This document shows, one piece after another, positions 35,054 through 43,959 of a DNA stretch of 64,000 bases. Numbering within the stretch: the stretch's first letter is position 1; each line of letters opens with the position of its first letter. The position numbers and the translations under genes are program-made. The stretch is taken from contig JAPPNJ010000001.1 of NCBI GenBank assembly GCA_028818705.1, positions 124,001-188,000 of the forward strand. The letters run 5' to 3'. This stretch comes from Candidatus Poribacteria bacterium (GTDB lineage: Bacteria; Poribacteria; WGA-4E; WGA-3G). A model generated the notes under the pieces. The model was not told the DNA's origin and ran no database searches. It was given only the letters and a program-made list of their open reading frames with translations.

Positions 35054-36028
35054 TTAGTCAACAACTAATGCGACGGCAGCGAGGTCGCCTAATGCATCTC
35101 CTAACTGTGCGGGGGCAATTTTAACTGCTTCCGCGGGACGCGTCATTGCAAATTCTGAAACCGTCCTCCGAATTGGATCGAGCAACAGATCTCCGGCAGC
35201 AATTGCAATCGTTCCCAATAGAACGATGTCGGGATTTAAAATGTTGACCAAGTTTGCAATACCCCAGCCCATATAATATGCGGTCTCTTCAACAAGCTGT
35301 AATGCTAAAGCATCGTTCCGACGCGCGGCTTCAAGCACGTTTTCCGATTTAATGTTTTCGATACGCCCATTAGCGAGGTTCAAGAGTGCTGTTGTTGCCA
35401 CGTTTCCATCTGTGAGCTGCTTCCGGACTGCCGCTTGGGCGCGGCGTGCGATAGCAGGACCTGAGCAGAGTGCTTCAAGGCATCCGCGTTTGCCACACCC
35501 ACAACTCGGTCCGTCTGGCACGAGTATCTGATGCCCTACTTCGCCTGCGCTGTCGTTGGCGCCGTGATAGACCTGCCCATCAAGGACAATACCGCCACCG
35601 ATACCTGTGCTCATGGTCATATAGAGAACGGCATTGTAGCCGCGTCCGCCTCCGAACCTGTATTCGGCGAGCGCGCTTGCATTGGCGTCGTTTTCAATGG
35701 TCACAGGGATTTGAAACTCGGACTCCAACTGCGCTTTAAGCGGTAAGGCATCCCATCCGGGCAAATTTGGTGGTGAATAGACGATTCCGGTTTTTGTGTC
35801 CAACGGACCTCCGCAACTCACACCGATCGCTGAAATCGCCGCCTGTCTCAAGCCTGCCAGTTCGACGGTCTCACGCACCATATCAAATAGCAATTGGAGC
35901 GCATATTCTGGACCCCTCTCTGCAAGTGTCGGTTTGCGTACCTTGTTGAGGATATGTCCGGTGCTATCAGCGACAACAGTAGCGAGCTTCGTTCCGCCAA
36001 TGTCAATTCCGACAACGTGTTTTTTCAT
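35054..36028 (-). CDS. ROK-family sugar kinase (glucokinase-like)
   Basis: A 324-residue ROK protein. It has phosphate-binding GIDIGGTKLA (about 6-15), ENDANASALAE, the catalytic-loop MSTGIGGGIV and EVGHQ. The ROK zinc motif is CGCGKRGCLEALCSG (about 175-189). There is no helix-turn-helix, so it is a kinase rather than an Xyl/NagC repressor. It phosphorylates a hexose such as glucose or an acylated amino sugar. It is co-directional with the SIS isomerase 41 bases downstream. Confidence 0.92.
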   Translation of the reverse strand: MKKHVVGIDIGGTKLATVVADSTGHILNKVRKPTLAERGPEYALQLLFDMVRETVELAGLRQAAISAIGVSCGGPLDTKTGIVYSPPNLPGWDALPLKAQLESEFQIPVTIENDANASALAEYRFGGGRGYNAVLYMTMSTGIGGGIVLDGQVYHGANDSAGEVGHQILVPDGPSCGCGKRGCLEALCSGPAIARRAQAAVRKQLTDGNVATTALLNLANGRIENIKSENVLEAARRNDALALQLVEETAYYMGWGIANLVNILNPDIVLLGTIAIAAGDLLLDPIRRTVSEFAMTRPAEAVKIAPAQLGDALGDLAAVALVVD

Positions 36029-36247
36029 AAGAGCACACCTTAGTCGCAGAAGGGTTTGAAGTATTCATACTACATAGTAATACGTTGGGTTTCACTCCAT
36101 TCTCGGGATTTCAAATCTTCTGAAAAATTCGTGGTTCTCTGAATGGGTAGGTATAATATTGATGTTCCGTTCAACCCCGCTGACTCTCACTGCGAGGCAA
36201 CACGCGCATTCGGCGTTGATTCCCTACGCGCTTACCTTAAAGCAGAG

Positions 36248-37753
36248 TTACAATTCGTAATTCAGTGTGCGTAGGGCAGGATAAATCTGTTCGTAGGCGT
36301 TCAGTTTCTCGTCGTAACGCCGTGCGTATGCCTCACGTGGATAGTATACGTCGCGCGGTGTGACCAACTGCTCAACCGCTGTTTCAATAGAGTCATACTT
36401 ACCTATTGCTGTTCCAGAGAGGATAGCAGTACCGAGACATACACCCTCGGATATATCAAGGGCGATCACCTTTTTTCCAAACATATCGGCTTTGAGTTGC
36501 AGCCACTTTTCAGATTTCGCGCCGCCACCGATGGCACGCACCTCGTTTATCACGACCCCTGCGTCCTGGAGCATTGCGAGATTCTGTTTGATTTCGTAGC
36601 TAATGCCTTCGAGAATCGCTTTGATGAGTTCGCCCTTCGTTGTTGAAAGTGTTAAACCGACAATCGCGCCTTTCGATTCGAGATCGAGATAAGGGGTGCC
36701 TGAACCGGTGAAATGTGGAAGTACCATTGCCGTCCCCGGAGCATCAGGTATCTCCTCCATCAATATATCGTAGACATCGCGTCCTTCTGCGGATGCTTGG
36801 GCAACCTCTGCTTGTGCAAGTGTGTCCCTGAACCAGCGAAGCACAACACCACCACTGGATACGAAACCGAGCGTGACATACAACCCATCCACGACATGCG
36901 GATAACAGGCAAAATTACCGTCTATCATCTGCTGATTGATGACAGGCTCTGTAAAAGCCGGTGCGATACACTCAACGGTACCAGTGGCATCCATTACCTC
37001 ACCACTCCGAATGATCCCCGCGCCTAAGGCACCACACGGCTGGTCGTGTCCACCTGTAACGCATACGACTCCCTGTGGCAGCCCGAGTTCCGCAGCGACC
37101 TTAGCGTCTACCTCACCGATGACAGTACCTGAAGGTGCTGCATCAGGGAAGAGTGCTGCATCCACATCCGCCAGACCAAGCATTTTTTCTGACCACGATT
37201 TGTTGATAATGTCAAACGCCATCGTGCGGGCAGCGAGGGAATAGTCGACGACTGGCGGAACACCGAGTTTGAAATAGACGAAATCTTCAAAGCCGAGAAA
37301 TTTCGATACCTGTCGATAGATGTCAGGCTGGTTCCGCTGCATCCAGATGAGCTTCGCTAATGTATGAATATCGCTTATCGGCATTCCGGTGATCTGCATC
37401 ACCTCTAAAGGGGTTATGTGCTCTCTTAACTCGTCGCAGATGCCGGCTGTGCGTGCGTCGAAAGTGGTAATCGCGTTCGCTAAAATCTGTCCATCGGCGG
37501 ACACGGGTGTTACGGCTTCGCCTTGCGAGGCGACACTGATTGCTTCGATCGGATCGGATTTTGTTTGTGCTGCAACCTCCTGAATGCCGGTCGCTATGTT
37601 TTCCCAGACACCGTTCGCGTCGAGTTCCGACCAGCCGGGTTGCGGGTGGGTCAACGGATATTCGCCATACGCCTGCGCGAGAACGACTCCATCTTCGCGA
37701 AAGGCGATGACCTTACACCCTGTTGTTCCAACATCAATACCCAAAAGACTCAT
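36248..37753 (-). CDS. FGGY-family carbohydrate kinase (xylulokinase-like)
   Basis: A 501-residue two-domain kinase. The N-terminal domain has LLGIDVGTTGCKVIAF and WSELDANGVWENI. Substrate/ATP regions include VTGGHDQPCGALGAG and DATGTVECIAP. The C-terminal IRAIGGGAKSEKWLQLKADM-like segment (VRAIGGGAKSEKWLQ) is the FGGY signature region. An AAGGAAG ribosome site precedes the ATG. Best match by pattern is XylB, but related kinases for other ketoses cannot be excluded. Together with the ROK kinase and SIS isomerase it forms a minus-strand sugar-phosphate cluster. Confidence 0.88.
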   Translation of the reverse strand: MSLLGIDVGTTGCKVIAFREDGVVLAQAYGEYPLTHPQPGWSELDANGVWENIATGIQEVAAQTKSDPIEAISVASQGEAVTPVSADGQILANAITTFDARTAGICDELREHITPLEVMQITGMPISDIHTLAKLIWMQRNQPDIYRQVSKFLGFEDFVYFKLGVPPVVDYSLAARTMAFDIINKSWSEKMLGLADVDAALFPDAAPSGTVIGEVDAKVAAELGLPQGVVCVTGGHDQPCGALGAGIIRSGEVMDATGTVECIAPAFTEPVINQQMIDGNFACYPHVVDGLYVTLGFVSSGGVVLRWFRDTLAQAEVAQASAEGRDVYDILMEEIPDAPGTAMVLPHFTGSGTPYLDLESKGAIVGLTLSTTKGELIKAILEGISYEIKQNLAMLQDAGVVINEVRAIGGGAKSEKWLQLKADMFGKKVIALDISEGVCLGTAILSGTAIGKYDSIETAVEQLVTPRDVYYPREAYARRYDEKLNAYEQIYPALRTLNYEL

Positions 37754-37860
37754 TGCTTTCTTCCTTTTCTCTTTGATACAGGATGTGGGTATCTTATAAT
37801 TGATTGCAGATTAATGCAAGGATTTGTTTTAGATTGACTATTGGAAACTACAGAGGTATG

Positions 37861-38073
37861 AAAATTTCACAGTAAGCGTTTGAAAAACGGTCTTTGTAAC
37901 CCTTTCAAAACATAGGTGTGGTATGGGATTAGCACCATTTGGAGGGTACTGCCCCTTTTGGGGTTTACTGTGAAATTTTAAAATTGAGATTCAATTCGGT
38001 CCCTTGAAAATCCAGTCACGGTATGGGTTTAGAGCCACTTTGGGAATTTCGGACTTTTGGGAGTTACTGTGAA
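37861..38073. repeat. Inverted-repeat element with a second partial tandem copy
   Basis: AAAATTTCACAGTAA (37861-37875) and TTACTGTGAAATTTT (37965-37979) are perfect 15-base inverted ends of a 119-bp element. A diverged second copy follows about 105 bases on, sharing GGTATGGG, TTTTGGG and the right end TTACTGTGAAAA (38064-38075 region). No target duplication was identified. Confidence 0.78.
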
Positions 38074-38574
38074 AACATTGTTTTATTGAATTAAAAATAA
38101 CATATTAATAAATTATCACGTTAAAATGTTACACCAGTGTAACATTTGGCAGGGGATGGCTGTCGGCATAAAACCCAGTGGCCGTAAGGGTTTATAGATA
38201 TTTTTCTTTCTTTCGCGGTTGTGGAAAAAAATAATTTGGCGGAAAGTGTAATATTTTTCTCCATGTTCTTGCTGAAGTGAGTCATGTCTATAGGGTCTGA
38301 ATCGCGGATTGATGCAGATTTCACAGATTTCGCTGATTTTTAGGGATTTCTATGTATGCGGTGTCCTTTGTTAGGCATTGAGTTCCTTATCCGTTGATGC
38401 CTGTAATTTTCACAGTAGTACATCCAGTCTGTATTCATAATTTGAATTTACCTTATAGTATGATAATATATCCAGTTTAAAAATGCAAATTTACTTTTAA
38501 ATTGTCACAAGGTCTTACGGATGTGTAAATATTTTGATTCGTGTCGCACTAATCCGCACGAAATGAGAGTTTCT

Positions 38575-38793
38575 TGTAGGTTGGGTTGAACGCAACATCA
38601 CCAGAACCTCGCAATCCCCGAAAACTTCGGACAGACAAAAATATATCAATATTTCCAACCCTGTCGTGAAACCCAACGAAAGCCTTGAAAAGTTGGCTTT
38701 CGCTGCTATTCTGTGATGCGGTAGGGTTCCCACAAGATTAGCGGTTCTTGGGTATATCCTGGTTTGGGTCAATTCCCCTCAACCCAACCTACA
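38575..38793. mobile_element. 219-bp MITE-like element with 15-bp terminal inverted repeats
   Basis: TGTAGGTTGGGTTGA (38575-38589) and TCAACCCAACCTACA (38779-38793) match perfectly as inverted ends. Inside is a hairpin CGAAAGCC/GGCTTTCG around 38674-38702. No protein is encoded and no target duplication is obvious. The GTTGGGTT-type end resembles small repeats known to be common in other phyla such as cyanobacteria. Confidence 0.75.
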
Positions 38794-39541
38794 ACCATCT
38801 ATGCCAAAAATTTTACACATCTAGGTCTTACAAAAAACTTGACTTTTTCCCAACTATCAGGTATCATGGTCCGTCAAGTAGACAACTATTGTGAGGCTGG
38901 ATAAACCTTGCGTCTACTGCCCCATTTTAGTAAGCAAAACGTGAGCTTGAAAATAAATCTGTAGGGAATCAACGGTATTCATGCCTTATGGCATGAACCA
39001 GGGTTGAGCGGGAAATACTCCCGAAAGGTCATCCTAATTTGGACAGATATTTTATTTTTCGAGGGCACTTCTGTGTCAGTAACGGTAGCGAAACCCAACA
39101 TTTCACTTTTATCAAACTCATGTTAAGGAAACTGACATGTTAGAAGAAACACAAACCTATCTCGCCTTGGGAAACGGAAGCGAGGAAACAGATTGTCTTA
39201 ATTTTACTGATTTTTGGTCTAAATTACCGTTGGCAGTACAGTTGATACGGAATAGGTTTTCTATTGGACTCTTTGCAAGCTTGTGGACAGGATTGTCACC
39301 GCAACACTCTTTGCGTTGTCTCCCGTCCTCACCTGTGACAAGGTGCTGGCGGGCAAACCCCGCGTTTTACATCTTGGAGACCTACCGGTTTCTGTGCATA
39401 TCAGTCAGTATGCATCTTCAATACCTATTGCGTTGAAACTATCGAAATGCTGATGTGCTTTTGGCATAGTGCGATAACCGACTGTGAAAGGAAATAACTA
39501 TACCGAACTTTTAGAATGTAAGCACTACCTAAAGGGGGTTT

Positions 39542-41443
39542 ATGAGGAAAAATATCTTGAAAATTTTGGTGACGTTAGTCGCTGCTGCTCTTCTTGTTTT
39601 GATAGCCTGGTTTCAGATTCCGGTTTCTTTTCAAGAAGGATATGAGTTTACACGTGGATACGTCGTTTTCCAGATTATTGTTGGTGGGTTTGCCTTTGGT
39701 ATTTTATGGTGGATTCAAGGTTGGTATACACATACCAATACGGTTGCTTCAATTTTAACTGTTATTGGCGTTTTTGGAACTTTTCTTGGAATCTTTTCCG
39801 GACTTCAAGCTTTCGATATTCAGAATATTGAAGCGAGTATTTCAAAATTATTAGATAGTCTTAAACTCGCTTTTCTTACCTCGCTTGTGGGAATCGGATT
39901 AGCCACCTTTTTGAAAGGAATAATAGCACCACTATTTAAAACATCTCAAAAAAGTAGAAACCCGATTGAAGAAGAACGCGACAAGTTTGTTGATGCTTTA
40001 AAAAGCATAGAAACATCTGGAGAAATTAACCTTCTTGCACAATTAGTGAAATTAGATACAACAGTCAAAGAAGAAGGTATTGCAACAAGGGAAACCTTGA
40101 GCAACATTGGAACTAATCTTGCTGGTATTCATGTCTCTCTTACCAGAGAAGAAGGCGCGACGCTTAAGCAATTGCATCATTTAACAACAACCTTTTCAAA
40201 CAAATATGATGAATTGATTCAATTACAAACGCAGCAGAACCTTCAAATTCATGAGAGACTAAATAGTATAACGGAGGCACTCACCGGTGAAGATGAAAGT
40301 ACGGTTTTTGTGCAATTGCAGGAATTGACTTCAACTGTTTCGGAGAAAGTTGGTGAAATTGCAGCAAAAGTGGGAGAAGTTGCCACTGGACAACTCATTG
40401 AGGCACTTAGGGAAGTCATCAGGGATTTCAACAAGAATCTCACCGAGCAATTTGGCGAGAACTTCAAACAGTTAAACGAAGCGGTTGGGAAAACTGTAGA
40501 ATGGCAGGAACAATACCGCCAACAGATGGATGAGCTTGCCAAAGAATTTCAAATGGCAGCTGAAAGTGTTGAGCAGTCTCGCATAGCACTAGCATCAGCT
40601 GCTCAGTCCTTGATGACGATTGAAGATCAAAGTGTGAGTCTCGTTTCTATCGCTGAAAGACTGGATCCGATCCTTCATACCTTAAATGATCAATTAGAGG
40701 CATTCAGCGAGTTGCGCCAGAGAGCACATGAAGCATTCCCGCTTATTGAGAATCGCTTAAATGATCTTACTACAGGTTTTTCAAACACAGTGGAGATAGC
40801 AATTACGGATTCGCATGACAGTATGGAAACCCAACGCGCTGCCTTAGCAACACAAGTAGATCAGCTTCAGAGGACCACAAACGAGACGCACCAACAAGTT
40901 ATCGAACTGACAACGAATTTTTCAGATACTATCAAGACATCTATTGATGAGTCTCAGGCGAGCATGAGTCAACAACGGGAGACATTAACGAACCAATTAC
41001 AGCAGCTACAAACTACCCTGATTACCTCTAATCAGCAACTCCATCAGACTATAAGTGATATCAGAGATCGTCTTGACAGTGTGTTTGAGAGAAGCGCAAA
41101 TCATATTGCTCAGGTAACCACAGGTTTCACCCAAAATCTTACCCAAGATATTCAAAATATATTAAAAAATCAGACCCAAGAACTTGGCAACATTGTTGAA
41201 CGGAACAGGGAAGATATAGACAACCATGTTAACACCTTGCATAGTGCACTTCGGAAAGAAGTTAATACCTTCAATGAGTCTCTGGAGAAAGAACTAGCGA
41301 CTTCCTTACAAGTGTTAGCCGGCCACTTTGAGAGTCTTTCCAACGGTTTTGTTAATAATTATAGAGAGTTAGTTGGACCTTATACCCAAGTAATTGTAGA
41401 ACTCCAGCAGCTTGTAGAGGCAAGCCGCCGAGGTCTCAGATAG
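39542..41443 (+). CDS. zorA: ZorA-like MotA/ExbB-domain motor protein with long coiled-coil tail
   Basis: A 633-residue inner-membrane protein. Spans at about 6-25, 41-60, 67-90 and 107-131; the last two contain GVFGTFLGIFSGLQAFD and LKLAFLTSLVGIGLATFLKG, the proton-channel core of MotA/TolQ/ExbB stators. The following 500 residues are continuous charged/glutamine-rich coiled coil projecting into the cytoplasm, including a roughly 48-residue tandem duplication (about 408-502, LTTGFSNT and LTTNFSDT). This layout, together with a ZorB-type partner and an HNH protein, matches ZorA of Zorya defence. In Zorya, ZorAB is a proton-driven membrane motor that senses phage entry and its tail passes a signal inward. 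AAGGGGG precedes the ATG. Confidence 0.85.
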   Translation: MRKNILKILVTLVAAALLVLIAWFQIPVSFQEGYEFTRGYVVFQIIVGGFAFGILWWIQGWYTHTNTVASILTVIGVFGTFLGIFSGLQAFDIQNIEASISKLLDSLKLAFLTSLVGIGLATFLKGIIAPLFKTSQKSRNPIEEERDKFVDALKSIETSGEINLLAQLVKLDTTVKEEGIATRETLSNIGTNLAGIHVSLTREEGATLKQLHHLTTTFSNKYDELIQLQTQQNLQIHERLNSITEALTGEDESTVFVQLQELTSTVSEKVGEIAAKVGEVATGQLIEALREVIRDFNKNLTEQFGENFKQLNEAVGKTVEWQEQYRQQMDELAKEFQMAAESVEQSRIALASAAQSLMTIEDQSVSLVSIAERLDPILHTLNDQLEAFSELRQRAHEAFPLIENRLNDLTTGFSNTVEIAITDSHDSMETQRAALATQVDQLQRTTNETHQQVIELTTNFSDTIKTSIDESQASMSQQRETLTNQLQQLQTTLITSNQQLHQTISDIRDRLDSVFERSANHIAQVTTGFTQNLTQDIQNILKNQTQELGNIVERNREDIDNHVNTLHSALRKEVNTFNESLEKELATSLQVLAGHFESLSNGFVNNYRELVGPYTQVIVELQQLVEASRRGLR

Positions 41444-41461
41444 ACAAAAGGAACTTAATAA

Positions 41462-42241
41462 GTGTTAGGAAACCTATTTAATAGGCAAGAACAGGAAACC
41501 GAAGAACATTGGGTTTCTATATCCGATGTGATGGCAGGATTAATGGTGATATTTCTCTTTATTGCTATTAGTTATATGTTAAACGTTCGCCTCAAAGCTG
41601 ATGAAATTATTGTGTATAAAAATGAGATTGAGAAACTGCTTGACGCTTACAAAAATTTGCAGTCCGATTTATACAAAGAATTGCATGCAGAGTTTGAGGG
41701 ATCCTCCACGAAAAAGAGACAGTTTAGGACTGTATGGCGCGGACATCTGGACATGGAAACGCTATCTATCCGTTTCCAAAAACCTTTTACACAAGGAGAT
41801 GCTGCCGTTCCAATTGCCTTTAAAAACGTCTTACGCAATTTTTTTCCGAGGTACGTTGCTATCTTAACCAAGCCTGAATATAGAGATGAAGTTGCTGAAA
41901 TCCGAATTGAAGGGCACACTTCTAGCGAATGGCATGATAGGGTCGGCTTAGATGTAGCTTACTATAATAATATGGAGTTATCACAGAATCGCGCCCGAAA
42001 CGTCCTGCAGTACGTGCTTGAAATCAGAAATCGAAAAATAATTCAAAACAAAGAATGTATTAAGAAATATTTGACAGCTAATGGACTGTCTTCCAGTAAA
42101 CTAATTTTTGATCCCGATGGAAATCAGAACAGAGAAAGATCTCGTAGAGTCGAGTTTCGGGTTGTCACGAAATCTGAAAAACTTATCAACGAGATTGAAC
42201 AACTTATGAAACGATTCAATAAATCAGAGGTGGTCAATTGA
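41462..42241 (+). CDS. zorB: ZorB-like MotB/OmpA-domain protein
   Basis: A 259-residue protein with a short cytoplasmic N-terminus and a single span (about 22-42). The span starts at the ion-carrying aspartate D22 in VSISDVMAGLMVIFLFIAIS. A linker helix and a C-terminal OmpA-like peptidoglycan-binding domain follow, with EIRIEGHTSS, MELSQNRARNVLQYV and RSRRVEFRV. This is the MotB/ZorB architecture: it anchors the ZorA motor to the cell wall and completes the proton path. The start is GTG with AAGGA nine bases upstream. It overlaps the next gene by four bases (TTGA). Its gene order after ZorA separates it from stand-alone OmpA proteins. Confidence 0.87.
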   Translation: MLGNLFNRQEQETEEHWVSISDVMAGLMVIFLFIAISYMLNVRLKADEIIVYKNEIEKLLDAYKNLQSDLYKELHAEFEGSSTKKRQFRTVWRGHLDMETLSIRFQKPFTQGDAAVPIAFKNVLRNFFPRYVAILTKPEYRDEVAEIRIEGHTSSEWHDRVGLDVAYYNNMELSQNRARNVLQYVLEIRNRKIIQNKECIKKYLTANGLSSSKLIFDPDGNQNRERSRRVEFRVVTKSEKLINEIEQLMKRFNKSEVVN

Positions 42242-43044
42242 AATTACCAAAAGATTTTCCAAAACTGGATGACTTGCTGAAACAAATGGGTATTCCATTC
42301 CAGCCATTTGTTGCCCTGGAAATAGAAAAATCAATAACGACACGAGGCATCACGGTAGAATCTGATGATGTTAAGGTTGCTCTGAACGGAACTCTTGAAT
42401 ATCAAGGACGAAAGGTTGTTCTCTATATTCGGGATACCATGGGGAGTTTACCGAAGTATCACGTTGTAGACTGCCGAACCCTGAGAGGTATGCGAGACGC
42501 GGGAAAATATAAGCGTTATGTGGTGACGAGGCGGACAGATGGAGAGTTTCTCCTCAATTTTGCCGACAATCTTTCGAGCGACAATCCGGAGACATACAGG
42601 TTGGATATTTGTAAAAACTGTTTGTGGCAGGAATTGAAACTGAAATATGTCTATGCCCCCGATGCTTTTCCATTAGCGGATTGGTTTAATGCGATTGATC
42701 CTCGCTATGAGCCCCCTCCAACAGATGTTCTTTATGGTCCCAAAATTACGCCAGTAACGCTTCCGGTCTCAAAATATCCTCCTGATTGGAATTTGCGTTC
42801 GCTACAGTGTCGCAAGAAAGCAGAGTGGAGATGTGAGAAGTGTAGTATAGATTTAAGACTTACCCCTAAATTTCTCCACGCCCACCACTTAAGAGGAACT
42901 AGATACAGTCAACCTAAAGACCTGCAAGCACTCTGCATCGGTTGCCATGCAGGACAACCCAGACACCAGATGAAACATTTGCCGGATTATCTGGAATTCA
43001 TGGAGTTACACGGGAACATCTGGAAACAATTAACCGGTAATTAA
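42238..43044 (+). CDS. zorE: ZorE-like HNH endonuclease effector
   Basis: A 268-residue protein with an unrecognised N-terminal domain (1-180) and an HNH-type zinc domain at about 195-240. WRCEKC supplies the first zinc knuckle, LHAHHLRG the His-His pair and LQALCIGCH the second knuckle plus last histidine. The position usually asparagine is aspartate (PKDLQALC). Type II Zorya systems consist of ZorA, ZorB and ZorE, where ZorE is an HNH nuclease attacking phage DNA; position and domain fit. Start TTG overlaps zorB by four bases. Sequence alone does not exclude a different HNH effector of the same class. Confidence 0.78.
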   Translation: MKLPKDFPKLDDLLKQMGIPFQPFVALEIEKSITTRGITVESDDVKVALNGTLEYQGRKVVLYIRDTMGSLPKYHVVDCRTLRGMRDAGKYKRYVVTRRTDGEFLLNFADNLSSDNPETYRLDICKNCLWQELKLKYVYAPDAFPLADWFNAIDPRYEPPPTDVLYGPKITPVTLPVSKYPPDWNLRSLQCRKKAEWRCEKCSIDLRLTPKFLHAHHLRGTRYSQPKDLQALCIGCHAGQPRHQMKHLPDYLEFMELHGNIWKQLTGN

Positions 43045-43048
43045 AGCG

Positions 43049-43141
43049 TCACCTCTCGTGATGTTTATTGTAAGCAAATTCAAGCACGGGGAGCAGGTCT
43101 CTCACATCATCAGGGATATCGTAATAGATATAATTGTTCAT
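43049..43141 (-). CDS. Possible 30-codon small ORF
   Basis: ATG at 43141 to TGA at 43049 encodes MNNYIYYDIPDD, then VRDLLPVLEFAYNKHHER. The composition is protein-like (amphipathic helix, charged end), but no ribosome site is clear. The frame in front of it, MSDLKDTLTHILEHEQ, stops in another phase, so it may be a frameshifted remnant. It lies between zorE and the convergent unknown gene. Confidence 0.25.
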   Translation of the reverse strand: MNNYIYYDIPDDVRDLLPVLEFAYNKHHER

Positions 43142-43195
43142 GTTCAAGAATATGTGTGAGTGTGTCTTTCAAGTCAGACATATAAAACTTCTTTC

Positions 43196-43753
43196 TTATG
43201 AGGTCAACTGTCCCCACGGATAGAGATGGCTCCAGTCCCGACTGAAGATGGCGCGGACGGGTTGATACGCTTCTATCTGTAGCCTCAAGGAAACAGCATA
43301 TACCAGTGCCCTGTGATTCCCGTCTTCAAGGTAAAACCTGATTGCCGGTGGATGTGCGGGTTTCTCATAAGCGGTCAAGGGTCTAATCAACAGTTCCCCC
43401 AGTAAGCGCGGGTCGAATCTCGCACTGATAATGAAACATCCCTCAAACCACGGCTCATCCGCAGAGAGATACTTGAAGACTTGGATCGGACGCTGATACG
43501 GATACGCTTCCAGAATCCTGTCTACGACCTCTTTCAGCGTGCGGGACTGCCCTGCGGGTGTGAGTCTGTCTACCAACGCCTGATTGTTTGCCCACACATT
43601 GTCATTCGCTTCCATGAAAACGAGGTTGTAAAAGTCCGCCTCGCTTAGCGTGAAGGTCTGATACGCCGCAGCATCTCTCTGCTGTCGGGTGGCTGCATGA
43701 TCAGATGGGAATGCGAGCAACCGATTGGCATCCGCTAAAAGTAATGTTTTCAC
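43196..43753 (-). CDS. Unknown protein with ParB-like DGNHR motif
   Basis: A 185-residue protein starting with GTG (a CGGAGA site is close upstream). I do not recognise the family. Visible features are VVDRILEAYPYQRPIQVFKYL and FYLEDGNHRALVYAVSLRL. The latter resembles the D-G-x-H-R box of ParB/sulfiredoxin-fold proteins, which sits in a nucleotide or phosphate site. The surroundings, an acidic N-terminal half with many aromatic residues, do not extend the match. It lies between the Zorya-like genes (convergent) and the TnpB element, in the accessory island. Function unknown. Confidence 0.6.
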   Translation of the reverse strand: MKTLLLADANRLLAFPSDHAATRQQRDAAAYQTFTLSEADFYNLVFMEANDNVWANNQALVDRLTPAGQSRTLKEVVDRILEAYPYQRPIQVFKYLSADEPWFEGCFIISARFDPRLLGELLIRPLTAYEKPAHPPAIRFYLEDGNHRALVYAVSLRLQIEAYQPVRAIFSRDWSHLYPWGQLTS

Positions 43754-43959
43754 GTGTGTCTCCGAGTGTTATGTCCGGTAACGCCTTTGTATCAACGTTG
43801 CATAGAAGATACCACATCCGTTTGTCACAATCAACCGAAATATGTTTACATACCTTTTTGAAACCCATCCTTTTTCAAATTTTACGCTGAATACGCTGAA
43901 ACGTGTCATATACCTATGACCCTACTGGCTGCTAACCGCTGACGACCGATCGTCTCTAA

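Larger units (their letters stand above)
37754..39541. other. 1.8-kb gene-poor, repeat-rich region
   Basis: No convincing gene was found across this stretch. It contains the two inverted-repeat elements listed separately, a further AATTTTCACAGTA word near 38406 and a perfect 8+8 hairpin TTCATGCC-TTAT-GGCATGAA (38978-38997). A weak 99-codon frame at 39137 is also present. It forms the left border of the Zorya-like locus and looks like a graveyard of small mobile elements. Confidence 0.6.

Noticed and set aside
38515..38772. 85-codon minus frame inside the 219-bp repeat element
   Set aside because: Lies mostly within the MITE-like element and has no family features.
39137..39436. 99-codon plus-strand frame with a fair ribosome site upstream of zorA
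   Set aside because: No recognisable motif, and composition changes partway while another phase (KLVDRIVTATLFALSPVL) looks equally protein-like. It could be a broken gene but is too weak to list.
39542..42241. Reading the two motor genes as flagellar MotAB or Tol/Exb components
   Set aside because: No flagellar, tol-pal or tonB genes nearby; the 500-residue tail and coupled HNH gene fit Zorya instead.
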